DNA of 5,526 bases, taken from Methanocorpusculum sp. (lineage in GTDB: Archaea; Halobacteriota; Methanomicrobia; Methanomicrobiales; Methanocorpusculaceae). The notes below the pieces were generated by a model. That model did no database searches, was not told the DNA's origin, and saw only the letters and a program-made list of their open reading frames with translations. A program made the position numbers and the translations under genes. The DNA is taken from NCBI GenBank assembly GCA_029986195.1, contig DALTYF010000077.1:1-5526 (forward strand). The letters run 5' to 3'. Positions 1-5,526 of this stretch are shown piece after piece; the first letter of the stretch is position 1; every line of letters begins with the position of its first letter.

Positions 1-6
1 TTAGGA

Positions 7-53
7 TTCCGTGATGTTCACGAACTGTTCCGTGATGTTTTTTTTCTTCCGTG
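7..53. repeat. Short direct repeats upstream of hisI
   Basis: The 12-mer TTCCGTGATGTT occurs at 7-18 and again, identically, at 28-39. A third, shorter copy of the core (TTCCGTG) lies at 47-53. The start-to-start spacings are 21 and 19 bases, close to two turns of B-DNA, so a protein bound to each copy would sit on roughly the same face. An imperfect inverted pair (GTTC / GAAC, 16-25) lies between the first two copies. The repeats are visible directly. A role as an operator is inference; they could equally be a remnant of the upstream gene or its 3' untranslated region. Confidence 0.5.
38..48 (+). terminator. Possible U-tract terminator of an upstream gene
   Basis: Eight consecutive T at 38-45 are followed by CTT. 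Archaeal RNA polymerase can terminate at U-rich tracts without a hairpin, so this may end transcription entering from the left edge. No upstream gene is visible to confirm it. One forward frame is open from base 1 to a TAA at 91-93; if that were coding, the T-run would be inside a gene and not a terminator. Confidence 0.3.
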
Positions 54-130
54 TGCTGAAATTCGATCAACGACGATCATTCGTGGGCAATAAACGAATT
101 TAGGTGCAACTCCCCTCAGGCCCCAACTCC

Positions 131-138
131 TTAATTTT
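131..138 (+). promoter_or_regulatory. Candidate TATA box for hisI
   Basis: TTAATTTT stands out as an AT-rich island in an otherwise C-rich stretch (105-148). Its centre is about 30 bases before the ATG at 164. Archaeal transcription usually starts about 25 bases after the TATA centre, which would give a start within a few bases of that ATG. A leaderless or nearly leaderless mRNA fits the lack of any purine-rich ribosome-binding site before the ATG. A competing AT-rich element lies at 89-101 and would give a leader of about 45 bases. Prediction by eye only. Confidence 0.3.
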
Positions 139-163
139 CTCCCCGCCCATATACATAGCAGAA

Positions 164-541
164 ATGGCCGACTTACTCGACTCCCTCACGTATAACGGTG
201 GTCTCATCCCCGTGATCGTTCAGGACGCCGCAACCCGGACCGTCCTCATGTTCGCCTACGCAAACCCCGAAGCCGTCGCGCTCACCAGAGAAACAGGATT
301 TGCCCACTACTACAGCCGCTCAAGACAGAAACTCTGGAAAAAAGGAGAAGAGTCCGGCCACCTGCAAAAGGTCTGCGAGATCCGTGTTGACTGCGACGCC
401 GACTGTCTCCTCTACCTCGTGGAACAGACCGGCTGCGCATGCCACGAAGGATACTTCAGCTGCTTCTTCCGTACCATTGACGGCAGGACCATACTCCCCT
501 TACTCAAAGACCCGCAGGCAATCTATCACAAAATACAGTAG
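164..541 (+). CDS. hisI: Phosphoribosyl-AMP cyclohydrolase (HisI)
   Basis: This cytosolic enzyme opens the adenine ring of phosphoribosyl-AMP to give the formimino-AICAR ribotide (ProFAR) in histidine biosynthesis. From the ATG at 164 the protein has 125 residues, normal for the stand-alone archaeal form; there is no fused HisE domain. Visible family motifs are GGLIP (12-16), YYSRSR (49-54), [11 protein letters not shown] (58-68), the metal-binding acidic cluster DCDAD (76-80) and [11 protein letters not shown] (90-100). Cysteines 77, 93 and 100 have the 16 and 7 residue spacing of the conserved zinc-ligand set; flanking aspartates 76, 78 and 80 are the likely magnesium site. An in-frame GTG at 104 would add 20 residues, but these show no family similarity and the conserved part begins just after 164, so I chose the ATG. 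No clear Shine-Dalgarno precedes it. Nothing looks broken. The next gene follows after 44 bases and is functionally unrelated. Confidence 0.96.
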   Translation: MADLLDSLTYNGGLIPVIVQDAATRTVLMFAYANPEAVALTRETGFAHYYSRSRQKLWKKGEESGHLQKVCEIRVDCDADCLLYLVEQTGCACHEGYFSCFFRTIDGRTILPLLKDPQAIYHKIQ

Positions 542-544
542 ATC

Positions 545-578
545 TAATAAGATATTGGCAACCCATACATAATGGTAG
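545..578 (+). promoter_or_regulatory. Candidate promoter and weak RBS of PIN-ATPase gene
   Basis: The 44-base gap after hisI contains TAATAAGATATT (545-556), a plausible TATA region, and GGTAG (574-578), a weak ribosome-binding site 7 bases before the ATG at 586. A start about 25 bases after the TATA centre would fall near 575, giving a leader of about 10 bases. The gene may therefore have its own promoter, although read-through from hisI is equally possible because no T-run terminator separates them (the T6 at 580-585 touches the start codon). Confidence 0.3.
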
Positions 579-585
579 ATTTTTT

Positions 586-2619
586 ATGATACTCGTACCG
601 GATACAAGCGTCGTCATCGACGGACGCGTCACCGCCCTCATAGAACAGGGTGAATATCGTGGCGCAACGATAATTATACCCGAAGCCGTCTTCGCCGAAC
701 TCGAAGCACAGGCCAATCAGGGAAGAGAAATAGGGTTCTCCGGCCTCGCAGAACTACAGAAGCTTTGCAGAATGAAGGACGAAGGACTCATCAATCTTGA
801 ATATGTAGGTGTTCGCCCCAAACTAGAACAGGTCAAACTCGCCGGTGGGGGAGAGATTGACAGCATGATCCGGGAGGTTGCCATCGCTCACAATGCGACG
901 TTCCTGACCAGTGACTACGTCCAGGCCGAGGTTGCGCGTGCAAAAGGAATCAACGTCGTCTTCCTCAGACCGGAAATCACCGACAACTTTGCCCCGCTGT
1001 TAATCGATGCATTCTTCGACGAAAACACCTTCGCCGTATATCTCAAGGAACGTGTCGCACCCTACGCCCGCAAAGGAACAATCCGCGAATCAAAACTTGT
1101 CACTATCCGTGATGCACCCGCAACCGAATATGAACTGCGGGCAATTGCACAGGAGTGTCTCGAGCGCGCCAAACGCCACCCCGACGGATTTGTCGAGGTT
1201 GAAATGCCGGGTGTTACCGTTTCCCAGATAGGCTCCATGCGCATCACCACGACCCGCCCGCCGTTCTCGGACGGTATCGAAATAACCATCGTCCGGCCGA
1301 CCCGCGAGGTCTCCTTTGACTCCTACAACTATGCAGCCGCACTCAAAGAACGGCTGAACATCGGAAACGGAGGAATGCTCATCGTCGGAACTCCGGGTTC
1401 GGGCAAGTCAACCCTTGAACAGAACATTGCGACTTATCTCTCCGCAGAAAACTACATCGTCAAAACCATCGAGTCGCCGCGCGACCTCATGGTACCGGAC
1501 AAGATCACCCAGTACACCGCTCTTGACGGCAGCATCTCCGCGACCGGCGAGGTGCTTACCCTGCTCCGGCCCGACTACGTGGTGTTTGACGAAATGCGCA
1601 GATCCGAGGAGCTTGCAGTCTTTGCCGATCTCCGCCTTTCCGGCATCCGGGTCATCGGCGGCCTGCACGCGCGTTCGGCACCGGATGCATTAATCCGGCT
1701 TGCAAGCCTCGTTGACCTCAATCTCATCCCGCAGATCGTCGCAACGGTGGTCTTTGTCAAGAACGGCGACATCACCGATCTGTACAGTGTCAGTACCGTC
1801 TTTGGAGTACCGGCAGCACTTGAGAGAATCGGCGACCCGCAGGTCAGACCGATTGTCCGGTTCACGAATATCATTACGGGTGTTGTTGCCGCAGAGGCAT
1901 TCCGCTACGAAGGCGAAGTTACCGTCACCTCCGGCGGCGGCATCCATCCTGCGGAACAGCCGCAGATGCCGTCCGCAGCCGTGCAGGTGATCAATGCGGC
2001 TCCCGCAGAGGTCGCCGAGACAACCGCCACCTCCGTGACGGAGTCCGCCCCCGGGGAAGATGACACCGATGATGATGCATCCCACATCCGGCCGCTGATT
2101 CACACTATGCCGACCTATGAGGTCACCGACGATAATCCTGCATGGCTTGTCCTTGAAAAAGAGATCCAAAAAGAGATCTGCCGCTTTACCGAAGGCGAGA
2201 TCATCGTCAGAATGATCAATGATACCAAAGCTGCGGTCTATATTGAAGATGCAGATGTTCCGGCAGCCATCGGCAAAGCCGGAAAGAACATTGCCGCGGT
2301 TGTCAGTAAAGTAGGTGTCGGCATTGACGTCCGCCCGCTAAGCGACCTGCCGGGACGGGAGGTCTCTACTCCGGCAGTACCGGCCGGCGCAGCCGCAGCC
2401 GGTGCATTCAAGATCAGAAGTGAGAAAAAGCAGCTCGCACTCATCTGCCCGGAATACAGCAACAAGATCGTTGATCTCTTCTCGGGCAAGGAGTACCTGT
2501 TCACCGCAACGGTTGATGCACGCGGCGAGATTCATCTTGCCCGGAACAGCAGCATCGCAATGGAGATGATCCGCCGCTACGGTGCAGGCGAGGAGCTGAA
2601 GATTCGTCCGGTGGACTAA
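586..2619 (+). CDS. PIN domain / VirB11-PilT-like ATPase / KH domain protein (PINA-like)
   Basis: The 677-residue protein has three recognisable parts. Residues 1 to about 135 form a PIN nuclease-like domain opening with PDTSVVIDGR; candidate metal-binding acids are D6, E38, D92 and D110, so the active site appears complete. Residues of about 205-430 form a secretion-type (VirB11/PilT-like) P-loop ATPase with Walker A GTPGSGKST (268-276), Walker B YVVFDE (331-336) and a His-box-like GGLHARSAPDALIRL (358-372). After a low-complexity acidic, Ala/Pro-rich linker (about 450-505) comes a KH domain with the GKAG loop at 563-566, then a conserved-looking tail (about 607-677) I cannot name. No signal peptide or membrane segment is seen, so it is not an obvious pilus motor and should be cytosolic. 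The family is widespread in archaea; a Sulfolobus member (PINA) is reported as a hexameric ATPase that interacts with the Holliday-junction resolvase Hjc and promotes branch migration. That role here is inferred from architecture. An RNA-processing role is an alternative. The short gap to leuS suggests co-transcription. Confidence 0.9.
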   Translation: MILVPDTSVVIDGRVTALIEQGEYRGATIIIPEAVFAELEAQANQGREIGFSGLAELQKLCRMKDEGLINLEYVGVRPKLEQVKLAGGGEIDSMIREVAIAHNATFLTSDYVQAEVARAKGINVVFLRPEITDNFAPLLIDAFFDENTFAVYLKERVAPYARKGTIRESKLVTIRDAPATEYELRAIAQECLERAKRHPDGFVEVEMPGVTVSQIGSMRITTTRPPFSDGIEITIVRPTREVSFDSYNYAAALKERLNIGNGGMLIVGTPGSGKSTLEQNIATYLSAENYIVKTIESPRDLMVPDKITQYTALDGSISATGEVLTLLRPDYVVFDEMRRSEELAVFADLRLSGIRVIGGLHARSAPDALIRLASLVDLNLIPQIVATVVFVKNGDITDLYSVSTVFGVPAALERIGDPQVRPIVRFTNIITGVVAAEAFRYEGEVTVTSGGGIHPAEQPQMPSAAVQVINAAPAEVAETTATSVTESAPGEDDTDDDASHIRPLIHTMPTYEVTDDNPAWLVLEKEIQKEICRFTEGEIIVRMINDTKAAVYIEDADVPAAIGKAGKNIAAVVSKVGVGIDVRPLSDLPGREVSTPAVPAGAAAAGAFKIRSEKKQLALICPEYSNKIVDLFSGKEYLFTATVDARGEIHLARNSSIAMEMIRRYGAGEELKIRPVD

Positions 2620-2634
2620 CGATACAATATTCAT

Positions 2635-2641
2635 AAGGTGG
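2635..2641 (+). promoter_or_regulatory. Ribosome-binding site that decides the leuS start
   Basis: AAGGTGG matches the archaeal anti-Shine-Dalgarno complement (core AGGTG). It ends 5 bases before a TTG at 2647 and overlaps the in-frame GTG at 2638, which therefore cannot use it. It is 23 bases from the ATG at 2665, too far for normal use. This favours TTG 2647 as the start. It is the only purine-rich Shine-Dalgarno candidate in the gap. Confidence 0.5.
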
Positions 2642-2646
2642 TTAAT

Positions 2647-5445
2647 TTGGCAAAAGAGTTCGTAATGAGTGAGATTGAGCAGGAAATCCGCAAGACATGG
2701 ATTCCTGCCTTTGAGTCGAATCCCGCAGAAGACAAGGAAAAGTTCTATATCAACGTTGCATTCCCCTATCCGAGCGGTGCAATGCATGTCGGCCACGGCA
2801 GGACCTATATCGTGCCGGATGTGGTTGCACGGTTCTGGAGGATGCAGGGAAAGCAGGTGCTGTTCCCGATGGCGTTCCATGTTACCGGTGCTCCGGTACT
2901 CGGTATTGCAAAGAGGATTGCAAAAAAGGATGAAAAAACGCTGAAACTCTACGGCGGTCTCTACCGTGTGCCGCAGGAGACGCTTGATTCCTTTACGGAT
3001 CCGATTGTGATCGTGAACTACTTCGCCGACGAGTACGAGCGCGTGATGAAACAGCTCGGTCTTTCCATTGACTGGCGCCGCCGGTTTACGACGATCATTC
3101 CGCAGTACAGCAAGTTCATTGAGTGGCAGTACTCCCACATCTATGGTCAGGGCAAGGTTGTCAAAGGTGAGTACCCGGTACGGTACTGCCCGAACTGTGA
3201 TCAGCCGGTGGGCGATCATGATCTGTTGGAGGGTGATTCTGCGGAGATTATGCACTTCGTGTTCGTGAAGTATCCGTTCGGCGAGTTCGTTATCCCGACA
3301 GCGACACTCCGGCCCGAGACGATCTTCGGCGTGACGAATCTGTGGGCAAACCCGGAAGTTACCTACCTGAAGGCAGAGGTTGACGGCGAGAAGTGGATTA
3401 TCAGCCGGGAAGCTGCGGAGAAACTCCGGATGCAGAAACACACAGTGACGGAGATCGGTACGATCTCCGGCGTTGACCTCGTGGACAAGGCGGCGACACA
3501 TCCGGTTTCGGGTGCTGCGGTGCCGATCCTTCCTGCATCGTTTGTTGATCCGGATATGGGTTCGGGTCTGGTGATGAGTGTTCCGGCGCATGCGCCGTTT
3601 GATTACATTGCACTCCGCGATCTCCAGCAGCAGGGCAAATATACGGACATTGTCCCCATTCCGCTGGTGACTGTCCCGAACTTCGGTAAGATTCCGGCAC
3701 AGGAGATTGTGGAGAAGAATAAGATTCCGCATCAGGATGATCCCCGGATGGATGAGCTGACACAGGAGCTGTACACGGCAGAATTTTCCAAAGGTAAACT
3801 GAACGAGAACTGTGGTGAGCATGCAGGCAAGTCCGTCCGTCAGGCACGCGAGGATGTGACCCGCGAGTTTGTGGATACGCGCGGAAGTATTGTCTTCCAT
3901 GATATGAGCGAGAAGCGCGTGATCTGCCGCTGCGGCAACCGCGTGTATGTGAAGATTCTGGATGATCAGTGGTTCCTGAATTATGCAGACCCGGCATGGA
4001 AGGAGCAGATTCATGCCCAGCTGCCGAAAGTGGCACTGGTGCCGCCGGAGGTCAGAGCGGAGTTTGAGCGCACGGTTGACTGGCTGAAGGAGTGGCCGTG
4101 TACCCGCCGTGTGGGTCTGGGTACGCATGTACCGTTGGATCCGAAGTGGCTGTTTGAGCCGCTGTCAGATTCGACGATCTATATGTCGTATTACACGATC
4201 GCCCACAAGATTACGAGGATTCCTGCGGAGAAGCTGACACCTGCGGTGTTTGATTACATCTTCCTCGGAATCGGGGACTGTAATGCTCTGCCGGTGGATG
4301 CGGCTACTCTGAAAGAGCTTCGTTCCGAGTTCCTGTACTGGTATCCGTACGATTACCGGTTCAGTGCAAAGGATCTGATCTCAAACCACCTGACGTTCCA
4401 GCTGTTCCACCACCGGGCAATTTTCCCGGACGAGCTTCAGCCGAAGGGTATGGTTGTGTTCGGCATGGGTCTTCTGAACGGCATGAAGATGTCGTCGTCG
4501 AAGGGCAATGTGTTCCTGCTGGAGGATGCGGCAAACGAGTTTGGTGCGGATACGGTTCGTATGTTCCTGGTGGGCAGTGCGGAGCCGTGGCAGGACTTTG
4601 ACTGGAGAAATGAACTGGTTCTGTCGGTGAAGAAGCAGATCGAACGCATGTGGCAGATTGTGCTGGACGCTTCTTCGGCAGGCGGGTCTGCACCGATTGA
4701 TGCATGGCTGATCTCCCGTCTGCAGCACCGGATTGATGCGGCTACGAAGGCGCTTGCGGCGTTCCAGACCCGGCAGGCCTTGCAGGAGGCATACAACGGC
4801 ATTGTTTCGGATCTTGCCTGGTACCGCCGCCGGCTGCCGGAGGGTTCGAACGGTACGGCTGCGCTCCATGAGGTTACTTCCGCATGGATTCGTCTGATGG
4901 CACCGGTTATTCCGTATACGGCGGAGAAGCTGTGGTCGGAGACGGGTCACGAAGGTCTGGTTTCGTTTGCTCCGTGGCCGGTTTCGGATCCGGTACTGGT
5001 AAACGGGGATATTGAGGTTTCCGAAGAGCTGCTCCTGCGGACGATTGAAGATATCCAGTCGATCCTGAAGCTGGTGCAGATCGAAGCAAAGAAAGTGACA
5101 CTCTTTGTGGCACCGGCATGGAAGCATCAGGTGTTCGGCATTGTTGCGGCTGCCGAGGATAAGCGTAATGTGGTGAAGACGGTGATGGCTGATGCGGATC
5201 TGCGTGCGAAGGGCAAGGATGCTACGGATGCGGCTGTGCAGACGGTGAAGCTGATTCACAGTCTGCCGCCGGAGCTGGTTGCGTCGATTGCTGCGGGGGT
5301 GGATGAGTTTGCAATTTTCTCTGCGGCACAGGCGTTCCTGGAGAAGGAGTCGGGCCTTGCGGTTGAGGTGGTTGCGGCCGAGACGAGCGCCCACCCGAAA
5401 GGAAAGATGGCACTGCCGTTCAAGCCGGCGATTGTTGTCGAATAA
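2647..5445 (+). CDS. leuS: Leucyl-tRNA synthetase, archaeal type (LeuRS)
   Basis: This cytosolic class I synthetase charges tRNA-Leu with leucine and edits mischarged products. From TTG 2647 it has 932 residues, normal for archaeal LeuRS. The Rossmann fold holds the HIGH motif as HVGH (47-50) and the KMSKS loop as KMSSSKG (614-620). The CP1 editing domain (about 215-420) has the threonine-rich [14 protein letters not shown] (220-233) and [16 protein letters not shown] (305-320), whose aspartate 319 fits the conserved editing aspartate. CPNC (181-184) lies before and CRC (427-429) after the editing domain, suggesting a split zinc site as in Ile[16 protein letters not shown] (506-519) and [14 protein letters not shown] (576-589) are typical of archaeal/eukaryal LeuRS. 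The anticodon-binding helical domain spans about 655-770; the C-terminal domain (about 785-932) is the archaeal type expected to contact the tRNA-Leu variable arm. The TTG start is chosen for its Shine-Dalgarno and because the N-terminus then matches archaeal relatives in length; ATG 2665 and GTG 2638 are alternatives. Its codons favour G and T at third positions, unlike hisI. No frameshift is seen. Confidence 0.97.
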   Translation: MAKEFVMSEIEQEIRKTWIPAFESNPAEDKEKFYINVAFPYPSGAMHVGHGRTYIVPDVVARFWRMQGKQVLFPMAFHVTGAPVLGIAKRIAKKDEKTLKLYGGLYRVPQETLDSFTDPIVIVNYFADEYERVMKQLGLSIDWRRRFTTIIPQYSKFIEWQYSHIYGQGKVVKGEYPVRYCPNCDQPVGDHDLLEGDSAEIMHFVFVKYPFGEFVIPTATLRPETIFGVTNLWANPEVTYLKAEVDGEKWIISREAAEKLRMQKHTVTEIGTISGVDLVDKAATHPVSGAAVPILPASFVDPDMGSGLVMSVPAHAPFDYIALRDLQQQGKYTDIVPIPLVTVPNFGKIPAQEIVEKNKIPHQDDPRMDELTQELYTAEFSKGKLNENCGEHAGKSVRQAREDVTREFVDTRGSIVFHDMSEKRVICRCGNRVYVKILDDQWFLNYADPAWKEQIHAQLPKVALVPPEVRAEFERTVDWLKEWPCTRRVGLGTHVPLDPKWLFEPLSDSTIYMSYYTIAHKITRIPAEKLTPAVFDYIFLGIGDCNALPVDAATLKELRSEFLYWYPYDYRFSAKDLISNHLTFQLFHHRAIFPDELQPKGMVVFGMGLLNGMKMSSSKGNVFLLEDAANEFGADTVRMFLVGSAEPWQDFDWRNELVLSVKKQIERMWQIVLDASSAGGSAPIDAWLISRLQHRIDAATKALAAFQTRQALQEAYNGIVSDLAWYRRRLPEGSNGTAALHEVTSAWIRLMAPVIPYTAEKLWSETGHEGLVSFAPWPVSDPVLVNGDIEVSEELLLRTIEDIQSILKLVQIEAKKVTLFVAPAWKHQVFGIVAAAEDKRNVVKTVMADADLRAKGKDATDAAVQTVKLIHSLPPELVASIAAGVDEFAIFSAAQAFLEKESGLAVEVVAAETSAHPKGKMALPFKPAIVVE

Positions 5446-5464
5446 TTTTCTTTTTTTTTTTTTT
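5446..5464 (+). terminator. Poly-T terminator directly after leuS
   Basis: The TAA stop is followed immediately by four T, one C and fourteen T. No GC-rich hairpin precedes it, as expected for archaeal intrinsic termination at U-tracts. It probably ends the PIN-ATPase/leuS transcript with almost no 3' untranslated region. Confidence 0.75.
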
Positions 5465-5491
5465 GGTGCTTGAAATATCTACTGTGATGCC

Positions 5492-5506
5492 GCGAAATGG
5501 TTTCGC
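5492..5506. other. Small perfect hairpin downstream of leuS
   Basis: GCGAAA (5492-5497) and TTTCGC (5501-5506) are perfect inverted repeats around a three-base TGG loop. The 6-bp stem lies 28 bases after the poly-T tract, so it is not part of that terminator. It could be a fragment of a dispersed intergenic repeat, a regulatory site of the next gene, or chance. The remaining bases to the window edge are G-rich and hold no recognisable gene. Confidence 0.35.
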
Positions 5507-5526
5507 AGGAAGTAAGCGGGCGGGGG

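Noticed and set aside
1..66. Minus-strand frame ending in TAA at 3-1, with a repeated NITE pattern
   Set aside because: It is closed by a TGA at 69-67 only 22 codons upstream and has no plausible ATG start. The peptide repeat merely reflects the direct DNA repeat.
1..93. Forward frame open from the left edge to a TAA at 91-93, possibly the tail of an upstream gene
   Set aside because: Only 30 codons, no recognisable similarity, and it runs through a T8 tract and repeated DNA. It cannot be supported without the sequence to the left.
104..163. N-terminal extension of HisI from the GTG at 104
   Set aside because: The 20 extra residues do not resemble HisI, the region is C-rich and contains promoter-like sequence, and the ATG at 164 gives the usual family length.
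586..2619. Type IV pilus, archaellum or secretion motor ATPase
   Set aside because: The ATPase fold is of that superfamily, but the N-terminal PIN and C-terminal KH domains and the absence of membrane or pilin neighbours point to nucleic-acid work.
2338..4128. 596-codon open frame on the minus strand opposite leuS and the end of the PIN-ATPase gene
   Set aside because: It is in exact codon register with the sense genes, so it stays open simply because they avoid TTA, CTA and TCA codons here. The translation is rich in His, Arg, Leu and Cys and resembles no protein. The sense strand encodes clear LeuRS motifs throughout.
4381..5394. 337-codon open frame on the minus strand opposite the 3' part of leuS
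   Set aside because: Same register and cause as the longer antisense frame; it ends exactly where leuS uses a TCA serine codon (4381-4383). The product looks like an Arg/His-rich artefact.
1..5526. Mobile element, CRISPR array, tRNA or rRNA gene
   Set aside because: No transposase or integrase frame, no regularly spaced repeats beyond the three short cores at 7-53, and no tRNA or rRNA pattern was seen in the gaps, which are all short.

Overview
The window looks like chromosomal DNA of a euryarchaeon. A methanogen of the order Methanomicrobiales is the best guess, perhaps near Methanocorpusculum. This rests on a single-domain HisI, an archaeal-type PIN-ATPase-KH protein, an archaeal/eukaryal-type leucyl-tRNA synthetase, and a long U-tract at a stop codon with no hairpin before it. 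The genus is an impression from protein style, not a proven assignment.

Three genes lie head to tail on the + strand and fill almost the whole window. Positions 1-163 are upstream DNA. They hold a short direct repeat (three TTCCGTG cores about two helical turns apart), a run of eight T, and AT-rich promoter candidates. hisI (164-541) encodes phosphoribosyl-AMP cyclohydrolase of histidine synthesis. After a 44-base gap comes a 677-residue protein (586-2619) joining an N-terminal PIN nuclease-like domain, a VirB11/PilT-like ATPase and a KH domain. leuS (start at about 2647, end at 5445) follows after 18-45 bases, depending on the start chosen, and is probably co-transcribed with the PIN-ATPase gene. 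Its stop codon runs directly into a U-tract terminator (5446-5464). The last 60 bases hold a small perfect hairpin and a G-rich end, with no recognisable gene.

hisI and leuS are housekeeping genes with their diagnostic active-site motifs intact. They share no pathway with the middle gene, so the neighbourhood does not reveal its job. The most interesting object is that middle protein: its PIN acidic residues, Walker A, Walker B and His box, and KH GxxG loop are all present, which suggests an ATP-driven nucleic-acid machine. It resembles the archaeal PIN-domain ATPase (PINA) reported in Sulfolobus to act with Holliday-junction proteins. A second oddity is a reversal of coding-strand base skew, from C-rich in hisI to strongly G-rich in leuS. 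I saw no mobile element, CRISPR array, tRNA or rRNA. I found no clear evidence of a wholly new system.
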